Assembly (NCBI GenBank): GCA_017506865.1
Contig: JAFCMP010000457.1
Span: 682,001 to 746,000, forward strand
From: Tribonema minus
Lineage: Eukaryota; Sar; Xanthophyceae; Tribonematales; Tribonemataceae
DNA: 64,000 bases
Reading direction: 5' to 3'
Of this stretch, positions 45,597 through 57,004 are shown in pieces. The notes beneath the pieces are model-generated. The model was not told where the DNA came from and ran no database searches. It worked only from the letters and a program-made list of their open reading frames with translations. The stretch's first letter is position 1. Every line of letters begins with the position of its first letter. Made by a program: the position numbers and the translations under genes.

Positions 45597-48500
45597 ACAA
45601 CAGCAGAGGCGTAGCTCACGCTGCTGTCGCGATGGCTCGTGCACGCGCTGCTCTGCGCGTAGCGCACAAACAGCACCGACCACAGCGCCGAACCGCCGCC
45701 TGGGGGGTTGGGGGGGGGGGGGGGGACAGCGCGGAATGCGCAGCAGCAGACCGTGAGAGCTTGCACGTAGGCGGAAGAACGCATGGCTAGAGTGACAAGT
45801 CAACGTCCCTGGCATGGCTATTGGAGTGCAGGGTCAGCGCATCGTGCATGCGCTGTGCACAGCTCACTGCGTAACCGCTCAGAGCCGCCTCTGGCCGCGC
45901 AGCTGCAAGCGGTGAAGCGGCCGCACGTCGCCACGTCCACCGCGGCGCATCGTCCTCCACGCACTGTCACCAGAGGCAGACAACACACAGCCCGGAGCCG
46001 TGCAACAGCGGCAAAGCGGCTCTGGCCGCAAAGGTGAGAGCAAGCAGACTGAGAGCAGCTGTCTATGTGCCTCTAGTCACAGGCTGTCGTTCGGCCAGCA
46101 GAGGCAACTGCTGCTGTGGCACGTCGTCGCCGCTGTGCAATGCGCTCCTGCCGCAGTGTCCCGCATGAAACCGCCAGTCGCAAGCAAGCGCGTGAGCAGG
46201 CACTCTGCAGCCCCTCGACACAGCAGCCGGCGCAACGCACACACCGTTCCAGTCGACGGACAAAGACCACTGCCGCCACAGCCTACGGCCAGTATGAAGC
46301 AGCACGCTGCACGCACCGTTCTCGCCCGCGAGCGCCGCCGCCATGGCCGGCTGCGCATCCGCTTCAGCACCTTCGCCGCCGCCGTCGCCACTTGTGAGCG
46401 CGCGCACAGCGTGCATGAACGCGCAGATGGGGTGCCTGCCGCAGATGGTGTTGCGGTGCTCGCGCAGGTACGCGTAGAAGCCGCCGAGGTCCTGCGCCTC
46501 CAGCAGCGCCATGCCCGCGTGGTCGAGCCAGCGGATGTACTCGTGGACAGCGCCGCGCGCCGCGTCGTGCGGCTGAGTGTTGACGCAGCGGCAGCAGCGC
46601 AGGCACAGAGCGTTTTTTCACGGAGGTGTGTTTAGTGGTCAATGTTGACAGTACGTCGGCATGGCGTGGTCGAGCCAGCGGACGTACTCGTGGACGTGGA
46701 CGGCGTCGCGCGCCGCGTCGTGCGGCTGAGCGTTGACACAGCAGCAGCGCAGTTGCAGAATCAGTACCGTTACTCACAGCTGGTGACACAGCAGTGCAGG
46801 CAGCGCATTCACAGAAATGTTACGAGTGCTCGATGTTGGAGGTATGCGCGCACGGCGTCATGCGGCTGAGCGTTGACACCGCAGCAGCAGCGCAGGCAGC
46901 GCATTCACGGAAAACGGAGATGTTACGAGAGCTCAATGTTGGAAGTATGTCGACACAGCGGCGCGGCGGTAGTGGATGACGTGACTTCATTCGGAACATG
47001 ATGATTTTCCAGTGGGGTACGTATGCCTGAGCGCCCCCCATACTCCACCTACATGCCTGGTGCCGGGGGCGCGTGCCCCGGTGGCAGAAGTCGGAGCTGA
47101 CAGGTGGAACTGCCATGACCTCGAGCGCACCCGTATACAACCTTACCTGGCACCAAAAGCACACCTCGGTGGCAGAAAACGGAGCTGACAACTGAAACTG
47201 CCATGACACCATACCCTACCTACCTACCCACCTGGTACCGGAAGCGCGCGCCCCAGTGGCAGAAGTCGGAGCTGACGATGAAGAAGTTGGCGGGGTCTCT
47301 GAGGTACGGCGCCAGCAGCGCTCCGTAGCGCGCCTCCGCGGCCTCGCTCGTCGCGCCGACCATAATGGCCACCACAGAGCACGGCGCGTCGCCCATGCGC
47401 TTCTTCACGTACGGCAGGTGCATCTCTATGCTGCGGTGGGGGGGGAGGGGGGTGACCCAGGGGGGTGGGGGGTGGGGGGTGGGGGGTGGGGGCTTAGGGC
47501 AGCCATGGGAACGTGTGCATGGCATGTGCATGGATCAATGTAATGCTAGAGGAGCAGCGGAGCATTGCGGCTGTTGCGGCGCGGCCGGACATGATCTGCG
47601 TGATTTGTGAGGCGCATGGCGACTGCACTCGCGCGTATGTGTGGGAGGTGGTTGAAGTACATGAATATGGAAACGCATCACAAGATTGTAGAGCTCTAGG
47701 TGACAAGGTGTGTTTAGCCGCCATTGCCTTCCACCAATAACTGTAGTCGCCGCTGTTGCAGTCATTATATATATACATGACCGCCGCTCCCATGGTTTAC
47801 TGGGGATTGAGTAGGGGAAGCGTAAACCTTAGATCACCCGTCTGTACAGTTACTATTAGTAGCTGGCATAGCGTGGTGCCAGGATTTGGAGTTGGCAGCA
47901 AATGAGGCCGCGAAGCACCGCAGAGCACCGGCGGCCGCGGTGCTTTGCGAATGATTCACTCTTAGATGAGCTTGAGACGTCGTCAACATTATACAAAACT
48001 GTTGCGCATAAATTGATTGTGCCCAGCGAGCTGCGAGGTGGACACACCGTAGAATTCAATACTGACCAAATCCACAAGAGACTGCTCTGATATCTAATGC
48101 TCTTACATAGAGTGGCCCCCTGTGTATCCTTTCAAGTATAGCAATCGACACACGTATACCGACCTGTGCTCATCCTCGTCATCTTACATCGAGCGCTCTC
48201 GCGCAGAGTGGCCCCCCTGTGACCCCCCTGTGACCCCTCTCAAGAGTTTACAGCAATTGACACACATACATACCGACCTGTGCTCATCCTCGTCGACGTC
48301 CTGCGCCATCGCCTCAAACGCGCCGGTGCGCATGAGCTGCGCGGCGACTTCCTTGTCCACCGCCAGCTGTCCCCATGGCGTGTCCAAGTACGTGGCCAGC
48401 GGTACGTACCCTTTTCACCATAGCAGCAATTGTAACTTAGGGTTCGCTCAGGGTTACGCTGACCTGTGCTCGTCCTCGTCCACGTCCTGCGTCATCGCCT

Positions 48501-50035
48501 CAAACTTGCCAGTGCGCATGAGCTGCGCGACGACGTCTTTGTCCACCGCCAGCTGCCCCAGCGGCGTGTCCAAGTGCGTCGCCAGCGAGATCGCGCAGCC
48601 GCTGAGGTGGACGTGGTGGCTGGGGCCGAGGATGAACACGCGCTGCGGCGCCGCGGATGCAGCGCAGCACGCAGGCGCAGCGCAGCGGGTGGGGAAGGGG
48701 AGTCAGGCGCATGCGGGCGGCGTGCGGAGCGCTGCGAGTGAGAGTGCGCGCACGATGGCGGGTGCGGCGGAGTGCCTCATGTACAATATGATGGTCAACA
48801 TTGATTGTAAACTTCGGAGTACATGTGCTTTGTTCGAGTATGCTTCTTGAAGTACTTCATAACATCAGAGGGAGCTTCAGCTGCCGTGTGCACTGGTGCT
48901 GCCGCATCCTTGCGGTCAGCTGGACAACGCGACGACTATTCACGTCAGATTTGCTACGGCGTGTTGAGCTTGCGACGTGCTGGAAGGTTATGTGCGCTCT
49001 AGGATGCAGCGGTCGCTGTCATACTGCACGTGCAGCTCCTAGGATGATGTTACCGCAAGGCCCAACCAAGGACAGCTATCTGTTTCTACGTCAAACATGA
49101 AACTGCAAAGTACGACAGGATGGAGAAGGCAGGTGCTGGCTACACTGTCAGACAAAGCATCACAAAAGTATCTGCGAGAGGTAAATAATATATATCGCTG
49201 CAAATGAAGCGTTCATCGTTGTTGGCACCAATGCGAGTTGACAACAGCGATACAAACCAGTACACTGATCAATGAACACAGCTGACTGAAGCATGGTAGG
49301 CTAATGAGAGCGGGGTAGGGTTTGGTTGGTGAGGGGGCTAGGGCTTGATTAGCCCCCATGTAGTTAGGGCTTCAAAGCCTAGGATAGAATGAGCATTTGT
49401 TGGCTTGCTGACAACAAATACAACACAAACAAACATGGTTACATGCTGTGCGTTTGCACTGCTTCTTTCTTGCCTGCAACGACTCCTTGGTCATGTCCTG
49501 CCTGTACAGCTTTGTTCAACCCTGGATCGCAACAGGCTAGGCTAGACACATCTCGACGCACAGAGAGGGATCTGCAGGGAGTTGGCATACCAGGCTCAGA
49601 GTTGACCTGCGCAGTCCCTCAACTCAAGGCCGAGTCTCAAACACCAATGTTTATATGCTGTGAGCAGCAGCTGTCTCTTATACACACTGGTACATGTGGC
49701 GAAAAAAGTCACAGATGCATGAAGCTTGAAAATGCCGAGCCTCGTGTATGGATATGCACATCACTCACCTTTGTCACCCTGGGATCCAGATAGGTGTAAG
49801 CATGGGCAGCAGTGGCACCGCTGTAGCTGTATCCAGCGTGTGGGGCAATGATCGCCCGCACCCGCGGGGGAGGGAGGGATCCCTGCGCCTGCAGGGGGGC
49901 AGGCACCTGCTGTACAGCACTCAGCCACTCCTCCAGCTGCTGATCCAGAGCTTTCCCGTCATCGGTATACCAGCTCCCAGCATGCGAGGCACGCCGTACA
50001 TAGCGGCGAGGGCTGGAAGAGAAGAACGAGGTCAT
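45597..50035 (-). CDS. MEMO1: MEMO1 family protein
   Basis: MEMO1 is a conserved metal-binding protein related to class III extradiol dioxygenases, linked in animals to cell motility and copper/redox control. Five exons: 50035-49769, 48642-48464, 47430-47232, 46572-46371 and 45709-45597. Phases 0,2,0,1 fit, giving 319 residues (human 297). Signature blocks in order are [85 protein letters not shown] and the end VRYAQSS ... [13 protein letters not shown]. The conserved His residues (APHAG, GPSHH) and the Cys of TICGRHP are all present. An upstream in-frame extension to about 50203 is less likely than the ATG at 50035. Exon-border copies lie in three introns. A Gly-rich insertion precedes the last exon. 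Confidence 0.95.
46573..46960 (-). repeat. Exon-start copies in MEMO1 intron 3
   Basis: The true exon 4 acceptor (CAG at 46573-46575) is followed upstream on the minus strand by a copy at about 46658-46753 and a shorter one at about 46850-46910. Each repeats GTCGTGCGGCTGAG(T/C)GTTGAC or a close variant. The first copy also carries codons for a [11 protein letters not shown]-like stretch, so it is a duplicated exon start. Confidence 0.8.
47040..47275 (-). repeat. Three-copy donor array at MEMO1 exon 3
   Basis: Exon 3 ends [11 protein letters not shown] at 47232. Two further diverged copies of this exon end lie downstream on the minus strand, at about 47143-47205 and 47057-47118, about 83 bp apart. 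Each keeps a GT or similar after the copied exon end. Confidence 0.8.
48122..48583 (-). repeat. Duplicated 3' half of MEMO1 exon 2 with donor
   Basis: Real exon 2 (48642-48464) codes [21 protein letters not shown] copy at about 48278-48400 codes [20 protein letters not shown] and ends in the same CAG before GTCGGT. A third, short copy of the donor lies at about 48156-48182. The copy's phase does not allow simple inclusion after exon 2, so it is probably a non-functional decoy. Confidence 0.85.
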
Positions 50036-50288
50036 GGGACCACGGCAGATCCTGCAGCTTTGAGACACCGCCAGTTTAAAGCGCCCCTCCCGGCGCACTC
50101 GCCCTCTGCCTCCCTTCCAACCACGCACAGTAGTGTATGCAGCCAACCAAAGCTGTAAAGACCCTGTTTTTCGGTGACCTCCTCGAGTGAGGAACCCCAA
50201 CATAAGACGAACTTGAAGTTCCTACTTTCAATCACCTTCCGGGGCTGAAATTTCAATTTAAACTCACTTCCTGAGGCTCTAACCGACC
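50036..50288. promoter_or_regulatory. Bidirectional promoter region, MEMO1 / SMYD-type gene
   Basis: Only about 250 bp separate the divergent start codons of MEMO1 (-) and the SET-domain gene (+). It is AT-richer than its flanks near 50180-50270 and contains a TTGAAGTT octamer at 50213. No TATA box is evident. Confidence 0.5.
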
Positions 50289-53200
50289 ATGGAGGAGCAA
50301 TCACGCATTCAAGCAGCAGAGTGTCGAGACGCTCAGACGGCGCACCCAACACCAGCGCCGGCCAAGAAAAGGAAGAGCAAGAAGAAGAGTTTCAAAAATG
50401 TAGAGGTGCAGAACATCCAGCTGCCCGCCGCTGGCGCACGCCGCTTCAGAGTCGAGTCCAGTGCGACGAGGGGACGACACCTAGTTGCGGACGTTGCGCT
50501 TGCTGCGGGTTCTTTAGTCCTAGCGGAGCCCGCCACCGCGTTCGTCATCGACGAACGTTTGACGGAGGAGTACTGCTCTTGCTGCACACAGCCTCTGGCG
50601 CAAACCCGTGTGCGCGTCACGTGCCCCTGGGCTGTATACTGCGGAGACGCATGCTTACAGGTAGGTACAGGTCGGTCGCACCGCCTTGCAGTCAGTGATG
50701 GGAGCGCGCCGTTGCGAAGCGACGTCGCGCAGATCATCAGCATGTACCACACGATCGGCTTGCACAAGAGATTCAACCACAGAAGCCGTGGCAAGACTCC
50801 ATCACCAGAATCAAGAGTCTAACACACAGAAACAGCAGCGCCCTCATGCCAGCAACAAGTGGCTCCACAGTACCCTGGACGCCCTCGTCATGACACACAT
50901 GACAGCTTCATGCACTCAGCCGATTGTTTCAAGACAGAAAGAACTTGAGAGTCCTGGCAGTGATGGCATGCAGCGCAAGGGCGAGAACCGGCATGCTCAG
51001 CAGCCTGCGCTCATTTTCTCCTCTTAGCGTTGCGGCAAGCACAGCATCAACAAGGCACTGGCTCACTGAATCGACTTCAAGATTGGCAGCAGGGTGCTTT
51101 TGACACAACTGCTGTAGCCGCAGTACACGGCTGCCGCGCTTTCGATCAAGCCATCGGATACACTGATCAGCATCGCAGAGAATGACGCAGTACCTGTAGC
51201 ATCATCCACAATTGCACAGGGAGGGTACTGCATGAAGAAAAGGGCATGACATTGAAGTTCAAAAACGTCATACACGTCAGCACATGGGCCATATTGTATG
51301 CACACGAGCACCAGCAAGAAAGTCACGAGCACATCGCACCCATGACGCCATTCAGTAGCAATGTATATTGGTGGCACTGACACACAGGCGCCTCACTAGC
51401 GTCGATGCGAACTGCTGCACGCTAGCGTAGCTCTTGCGCGCGACAGTATGCTTGTCAAGTCTCAGTTGGCTAGCGCCCGTTCAGCCGCCTGTCATCTACC
51501 TCCATGCGCAGCATGTGACACCTTAGGCATGGTAATGTTGTAGCGCCGTGAAGCATGCCATCCTATAAGTTCCAGGGGCGGGTACCATTACTCGTGACGA
51601 AATTGTCTGGATCACCAAAAACAACGAGCTCTGTTGTGATTTGACACTTGCCTCAGTATTTCTCTTTGTGCATCGTCCATATTGGTCATTGGTCATTAGC
51701 ATTCCTGTCGCTGGTGGTCACCTGAGTATCTTGAGGGTAATTTAAAAGCTTGCGGAGCACTCAAAAGCATATCTGCCTACACCGCGCCCAACAAGCTAGG
51801 CATGCTCACACGCGGTCGCGTGGCAGTAGCATATGATGTTGATGATCGTGCCGCTTTCGGCCATGCGGTGCACAAACGTACAGCGTTGAAACGCTTTTCC
51901 CCGCTTTCAAAGCGCCACCATGCGGGCTGCATGCATGGAAGAGCTCATGCTCAGAGGCCCAAGTAGTCTCCACTGCAGCTGTCGGCTGCAACCGCTGTCG
52001 GACTCGTTTGTACCAATGCCAGCGGCGCACCCTGTTGCGACTCGTGACCGGCAGCAAGAGTGTGCAGGCAATGCCCCCCCCCCCCGCGCGCGCCCCAGGA
52101 TGCAGTGAACGGCAGCCTGATGGGTGATTGCAGCTGCACATTCGCTTTTCGCGATGACAGCTGGCTGTGCCTGCATACCAGCATCGACGTTCATGTTTCA
52201 TTTGCATCCTACTGTTGATTTGTTGAACTTGCCAGCGTCCTTGCCTTCCAGCCAGCATCAACCAGGGGGGAGGGGGGGGGGCACCTGAACCTCAGCGCTT
52301 AGCAATCAGACCTGTTCTGGAGCGAATACTGGACTCCATCAAAGGTGCTGAGTATTCGATCCTTGCAGAATCTAAAAACCACATGTAACATCATCTTCAG
52401 CCTCAGCCTTAGCCAGCGAGCCCTCGCAATGCTGCAATACACCTGACTGAGCCCATCAGGCTCATGTGGGTCAGGGCTTAGTCCACCACCCTAAGATCAG
52501 GGTTAGGGTTGGCCTTGCATGAAATCAGTGTTAGGTCTTTGCCAACAGTAGCCATGAGGGAGGGAGGTCATCATCAAATGCTGTGCATTGCGCGTCACTG
52601 CGATGGCGGTTGTGAAGGTGTGGACGCTCCACACAGCAGAACGTGCACTGCTAGGACCGCTTTGCACATGTGCAGGCTATTGAATCAGATGCACGCTTCA
52701 AGTTGAAGCGCTTGCGTAGCTACAGGTGCTTGGCATGCCCTGCACGTTCCGGCAGATCACTGCTCCTGTGGAACAGACAGTGTGGGCGCCCAACAACAAT
52801 ACCCCCAAAGCCGTTGCATACAAACTTCAACGCTGATACCGGCGACACTCCCATGCTCACCCCGTGACGCTCCATCCGCAATGCTTACGCTGCGTCCGCG
52901 GCCGCAGGCGCACGCAGCCATCAGAGACGCGGAGGCGGAGGCGCTGCGGCACGTGCCCGACATAGCGCGGCGCCACGACGTAGACAGCGCGCTGCTGCGC
53001 ATGGTAGCGCGCCTGTGCGCGGTGCGCGCGGCGGCGGGCGCGGACTCCACGACGTGGCAGAATGTGAGTACGATGCACATGTCAACACGTGTGCGTGAGC
53101 GCTGCCGTCATGCCCTCGTGCTGCGCAATGGTCAAGTAGAGGATAGCATCTTACGCACAGGCACATCCTGTCTGTTGTGGGCGCCAGCAGCAGGCCCTAC

Positions 53201-53809
53201 GCTGCGCTCCCGCATGCAAACAACAGGCCGCTCGTGCTGCACTGGCACCGCTCGTGTGATAGCAGGAGTGAGAGCCTGCACAGCATGCAGTGAAGTGGCA
53301 ACGCTCAACCGCGGGGGTGCTGCCGCCCCGCGCGCGCACGCGTGCCCCGCGCCGCGCCCCACAATAGACCGCTCGTCACGCTACTGAATCTGCATCAAAC
53401 TGCAGCCTGCGTGCTTGACTGACGCTGTCCACATGCGTTCACGCCTGCGCGCCACGCATCAGGTGCTGGCGCTCATGCCGCACCGCGACGCCAAGGGCGC
53501 GGACTGGCGCGCCGCCGTGCGCGCCGCCGCCACCGCGCTCGCGCCGCATCTGCCCGGCGCCGCCGCCCCCGCCGCCGCTGCCGCCGCACAGCAGCGCCCC
53601 TCCGCGGACGAGCTCGTGGACCTCGCGTGCCGCGTCAACACCAATGCGCACGGCATGGTGGACCATGGAGGCGGCGGCGGCGATGGCGCTGGCGCGGGCG
53701 CGCTCGGCTTCGGCCTGTTCCCGCTGGTGGCGATGCTGAACCACAGCTGCACGCCCAATTGCGCGTACACGTGGAATGCCAGCAGCGGCTGCGGCGGCGA
53801 CGGCGGTGG

Positions 53810-53840
<31 letters not shown>

Positions 53841-56220
53841 GGTGGCAGCGGCGGGCGCATGGAAGTGCGCACGATCGCGGACGTCGCTGCTGGCGAGGAG
53901 CTGTGCGTGTACTACATCGACCTGCTGCAGGTGAGCGGGAGCACCAACGCTTAAGATAGCTATAGGACTCTATGTCCAGGTGCAGGGTGCTACATACTTC
54001 CCCCCTCCCACACCTGATTTTACCTGCCAGTATGCTCAGCAGTGCACAGTCCCGCACGCGCAGTGTCGGGTCATAGGATGTACGCGAGTTGTATGGCTCG
54101 AGTGGCCCTTTTCAGCTTGGCATGCAACGTCGAAATGGGAGTTCACTTTTACTGGCACGCCACTCCAGTGAGCCCTAGAAAGCGTTACAAATGTCATGGC
54201 AATTTCAACAGCGTGCATGCCGAGGATCTTCCCCGGCTCCAACGCATGCTTCCAGGTCAACCTGGCCGTCTTGCTTGTTGTCCAGCAGTCAAGCGCTGAC
54301 GACCTGTGTCTCACACCAGGCTACTATGCAGCGGTACCACCCAGCCTGCGGCGCACCACAACGCTCAGCAAACGCCTCCGCATGCCAAGCGCTACGACGT
54401 GCGGTCCACGCGACGCAGCACCCTGCCCTAATGCCGCGCCGCACGCACCCGCCACTGTCCATGCGCGTCCGCCCGCAGAGCACGCCCGCACGGCAGGAAG
54501 AGCTGCTGCGCACGAAGCACTTCCTCTGCGCGTGCACACGCTGCGCGAACCCCTCCGACGCGGACCGCGCCCTCGCTGCCGCCTGCTGCCCCTCCTGCGG
54601 CCCGCGCGGAGCGCTGCTGCCCGCCTCCCAGGCGTCGCTGCTGCAGCGCTCAACACCCGACGACGTCGACGCCCTGCTGGCGGAGCTCGAACTGACGGGC
54701 GGCGACAGAGCGCGGAAGGGCGCCAAGGGCGGCAAGGGCGGCAAGAGCAAAGGCGGTGGCGGCGGCGGCAGCGGCGGCGGCAACGGGGGCGGCGGCAGTG
54801 GCAGTGGCGGCGGCGGCGGCGGCAGCAGTGGTGGTGGCGGCAGGGGCAGCGGCGGCAGCGGCAGCAGCGGCGGCGTCGGCGGTGGCGGCGGCAGCGGCGG
54901 TGGCAGCAGCGGCGGCGGCGGCAGTGGTGGCGGCAGCAATGTCCACGCCAACGGCAGTATCACTCCAGCGGCCGCGGGTGGCGGCGGCGGCAGCGCGCGG
55001 CTGAACGGCGGCGTGACGGCCGGCGGCGGGGCACGGGGGCCCGCTGCACGAGGAGCCGCGGAGACGCAGCAGCTGCGCTGCGCGGCGTGCGGCGCAGCGT
55101 TTGAGGCGGACGCGGTGCGCGCCGTCGTCGCGCGCGCGGCGGCCGAGAAGGCAGACTGCGAGGCGCGGAGCTCTGCCGCGTCGAGCGCTGCTGCATGGAA
55201 GGGCTGGCTGGAGCGGTACGACGGCGCTGCCGCGCAGGGGGCGGGGGGGGGGGCGGCTGGCAGGGCGGGCGGCGGCGCCAACGCGAAGCGCGATCAGGCG
55301 CAGGTGAGCGTGCGACGCGCGTTGTGCGGGAGAAGCTTTGAGCACCATAAGCGTGTGCGCCTTGACGATGCTCTTTTTGTTTGGAGGTGGTTGCGTGCCT
55401 GCAGTACATTTAAAGCGTTGCGCATCCACTCCCCCTCGTTCATTACATGGCGCTGTGAAATGTGGTCAGAGGGCGGTGTCGCAGGTCCAGTCTGCCGGGG
55501 CGCGTGAGTAGGACATCGTGCGCAGCGCGCAAGTGCATGGCGTAGTTGCTCAGGAACATTTGCCGTTGGTCTACAGACGCTGTGTGTGTGTGACATGCAC
55601 TTAATAAAATCCATGCTCTCAAGCGTGACCTCATCGTAATGCACAACAAAACGGAGGCACTCCTGGTCCCTGTAGATCACAGCAGCCACCGAGCGCAGCA
55701 CTGCTCCACAACCCATGCCATCACCGCCCCCCCTCTCTCTCTCATGGCCTGCGCTGACCCCCCCCCCGCCCCCCCCCACCCCCCACCCCCTCCCTGCCCC
55801 TCGCAGCCGCGCCTCCACCCGTCCCACGCGCTCGTCGTCGGCGCGCTCGTTGCCCACGCCAACGCGAGCAGCGCTCAGCAGGACCACGCCGCCGCCGCGC
55901 GCGCTCTCGGCCGCGTCGCGCGCGCCATGGAGGCCGTCTACCCCCCCCTCTTCCCGGAGCTCGCGGGGGTGTACGAGGGGTGGGCGGCGGCGCTGCGGCG
56001 CGCGCTCGCGGAGCACGGCGGCGGCGGCGGCGGCAGGGGCGGCGGCGGCGGCGGCGGCGGCGGCGCGCTGCCGCGGCGGCTGCGCGATGGCATGGCCGCC
56101 GACGCGCGTTACGCGCTGCGCCGCTGCCTCGAGGTGCGGCGCGCGTGCCTCGGCGCGGCGCACGCGGCGACGGCGCGCGCCGCGGCGGACGCGGCGGCAG
56201 CGGGCGTCGCCGGCGCGTAG
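50289..56220 (+). CDS. SMYD-type (SET and MYND) lysine methyltransferase
   Basis: SMYD proteins transfer methyl groups from S-adenosylmethionine to lysine in histones and other proteins. Five exons: 50289-50660, 52908-53063, 53463-53930, 54479-55303 and 55807-56220, all phase 0, giving 744 residues. A Lys-rich leader (KKRKSKKK) is followed by the first SET part (RGRHLVADVALAAGSLVLAE). Next is a MYND-like zinc cluster (YCSCCTQPL, then VYCGDACLQ) that seems to lack the usual closing His-Cys pair. The catalytic core has MLNHSCTPNC at about residues 267-276 and GEELCVYYIDLL before the exon 4 join. The post-SET zinc motif FLCACTRC follows. Residues about 415-490 are an almost pure Gly/Ser insertion between CPSC and CAAC. 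The end is TPR-like (HPSHALVVGALVAHANAS, YALRRCLEVRRACLG). ASHR1 and SMYD3 are the nearest named relatives. Intron 1 is 2.2 kb. Confidence 0.88.
52499..52510 (+). repeat. Short telomere-like tract in SMYD-type gene intron 1
   Basis: AGGGTTAGGGTT, within a longer stretch of degenerate CAGGG/CTTAG words at about 52400-52510. Confidence 0.6.
54740..54960 (+). repeat. GGC/AGC trinucleotide-like tract in coding exon
   Basis: About 220 bases built almost only from GGC, GGT and AGC codons encode the Gly/Ser insertion of the SMYD-type protein. The frame stays open throughout, as expected for a coding microsatellite expansion. Confidence 0.85.
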
Positions 56221-57004
56221 CGCGCTGCAGCGGGGGCGAGCTGCGCGAGCCACTTAGGGGCGCGCGCGCTTATGGTGTTGGCGTGCTTGCCAGTGCCGCG
56301 CGGAGGATGTTGGCGATGACGGCGTGCCGCGTGATTGTCAAGTTGCGAGCTGGCCATGTGCCTAGATTGCGCCAACCTTGCTCGCCGGGTTTGTGCTTGT
56401 GGCGCCCGTGCCGGGGGACGTGCACTAGGCGCACCTGGCATCGGGGTGCATAAAAGGAGGGACCGGGGCAACTTTGTGAGTTTGTGAGACGTGGGGCGGC
56501 GGGAAATGTGGGCCTCGCTTCATGGCAGTATTTTGATGGTTGTACTGCCTCTGTCATTCATTTACACACCCAGATCGTCCAGAGTTATGTCGCACATCGC
56601 GATGATGTGGGCTTGTTCGCGCCCCACGCGTAGATGAGATCAACATTTTTTGGGCAGCGTGAGACCCAATAATGAAGTGGCTCCTGCACATCATATCTCA
56701 TCGTTGCATTGCAGGTTATGTATACTTCACCTTCAACAACCCTTTCCCTCCCTTTTCTTTTTTTTCCTCCTCCTGGTTTGAACTCCACTAGTTCGGGAAT
56801 ACTTCTCCTTGTGGTGTGTGTGTAGCCTGGGGCGTCAGGCAGAGGTCGTGTGTGAGCGACATTGCCTTGTCTGATAGCAGCAGCTCCAGCCGCCACCACA
56901 GTGCGAACTTGTATACACGCGAACCCACGCTGTGGGTGCGACGAAAGCACTGCATGCACACGAGGAATTGGTAATCTGGCATCCTGACCAGCAGCTGCCT
57001 GATC
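56221..57004. other. Intergenic region upstream of SLC10A7-type gene
   Basis: About 780 bp holding the 3' flank of the SET-domain gene and the likely promoter of the transporter. A CATAAAAGG word lies at about 56450 and a T/C-rich stretch at about 56742-56775. Neither can be assigned a role from sequence alone. Confidence 0.4.

Noticed and set aside
45362-45790. Plus-strand open frame of 142 residues
   Set aside because: Antisense to the last MEMO1 exon and spanning long G runs; no family features.
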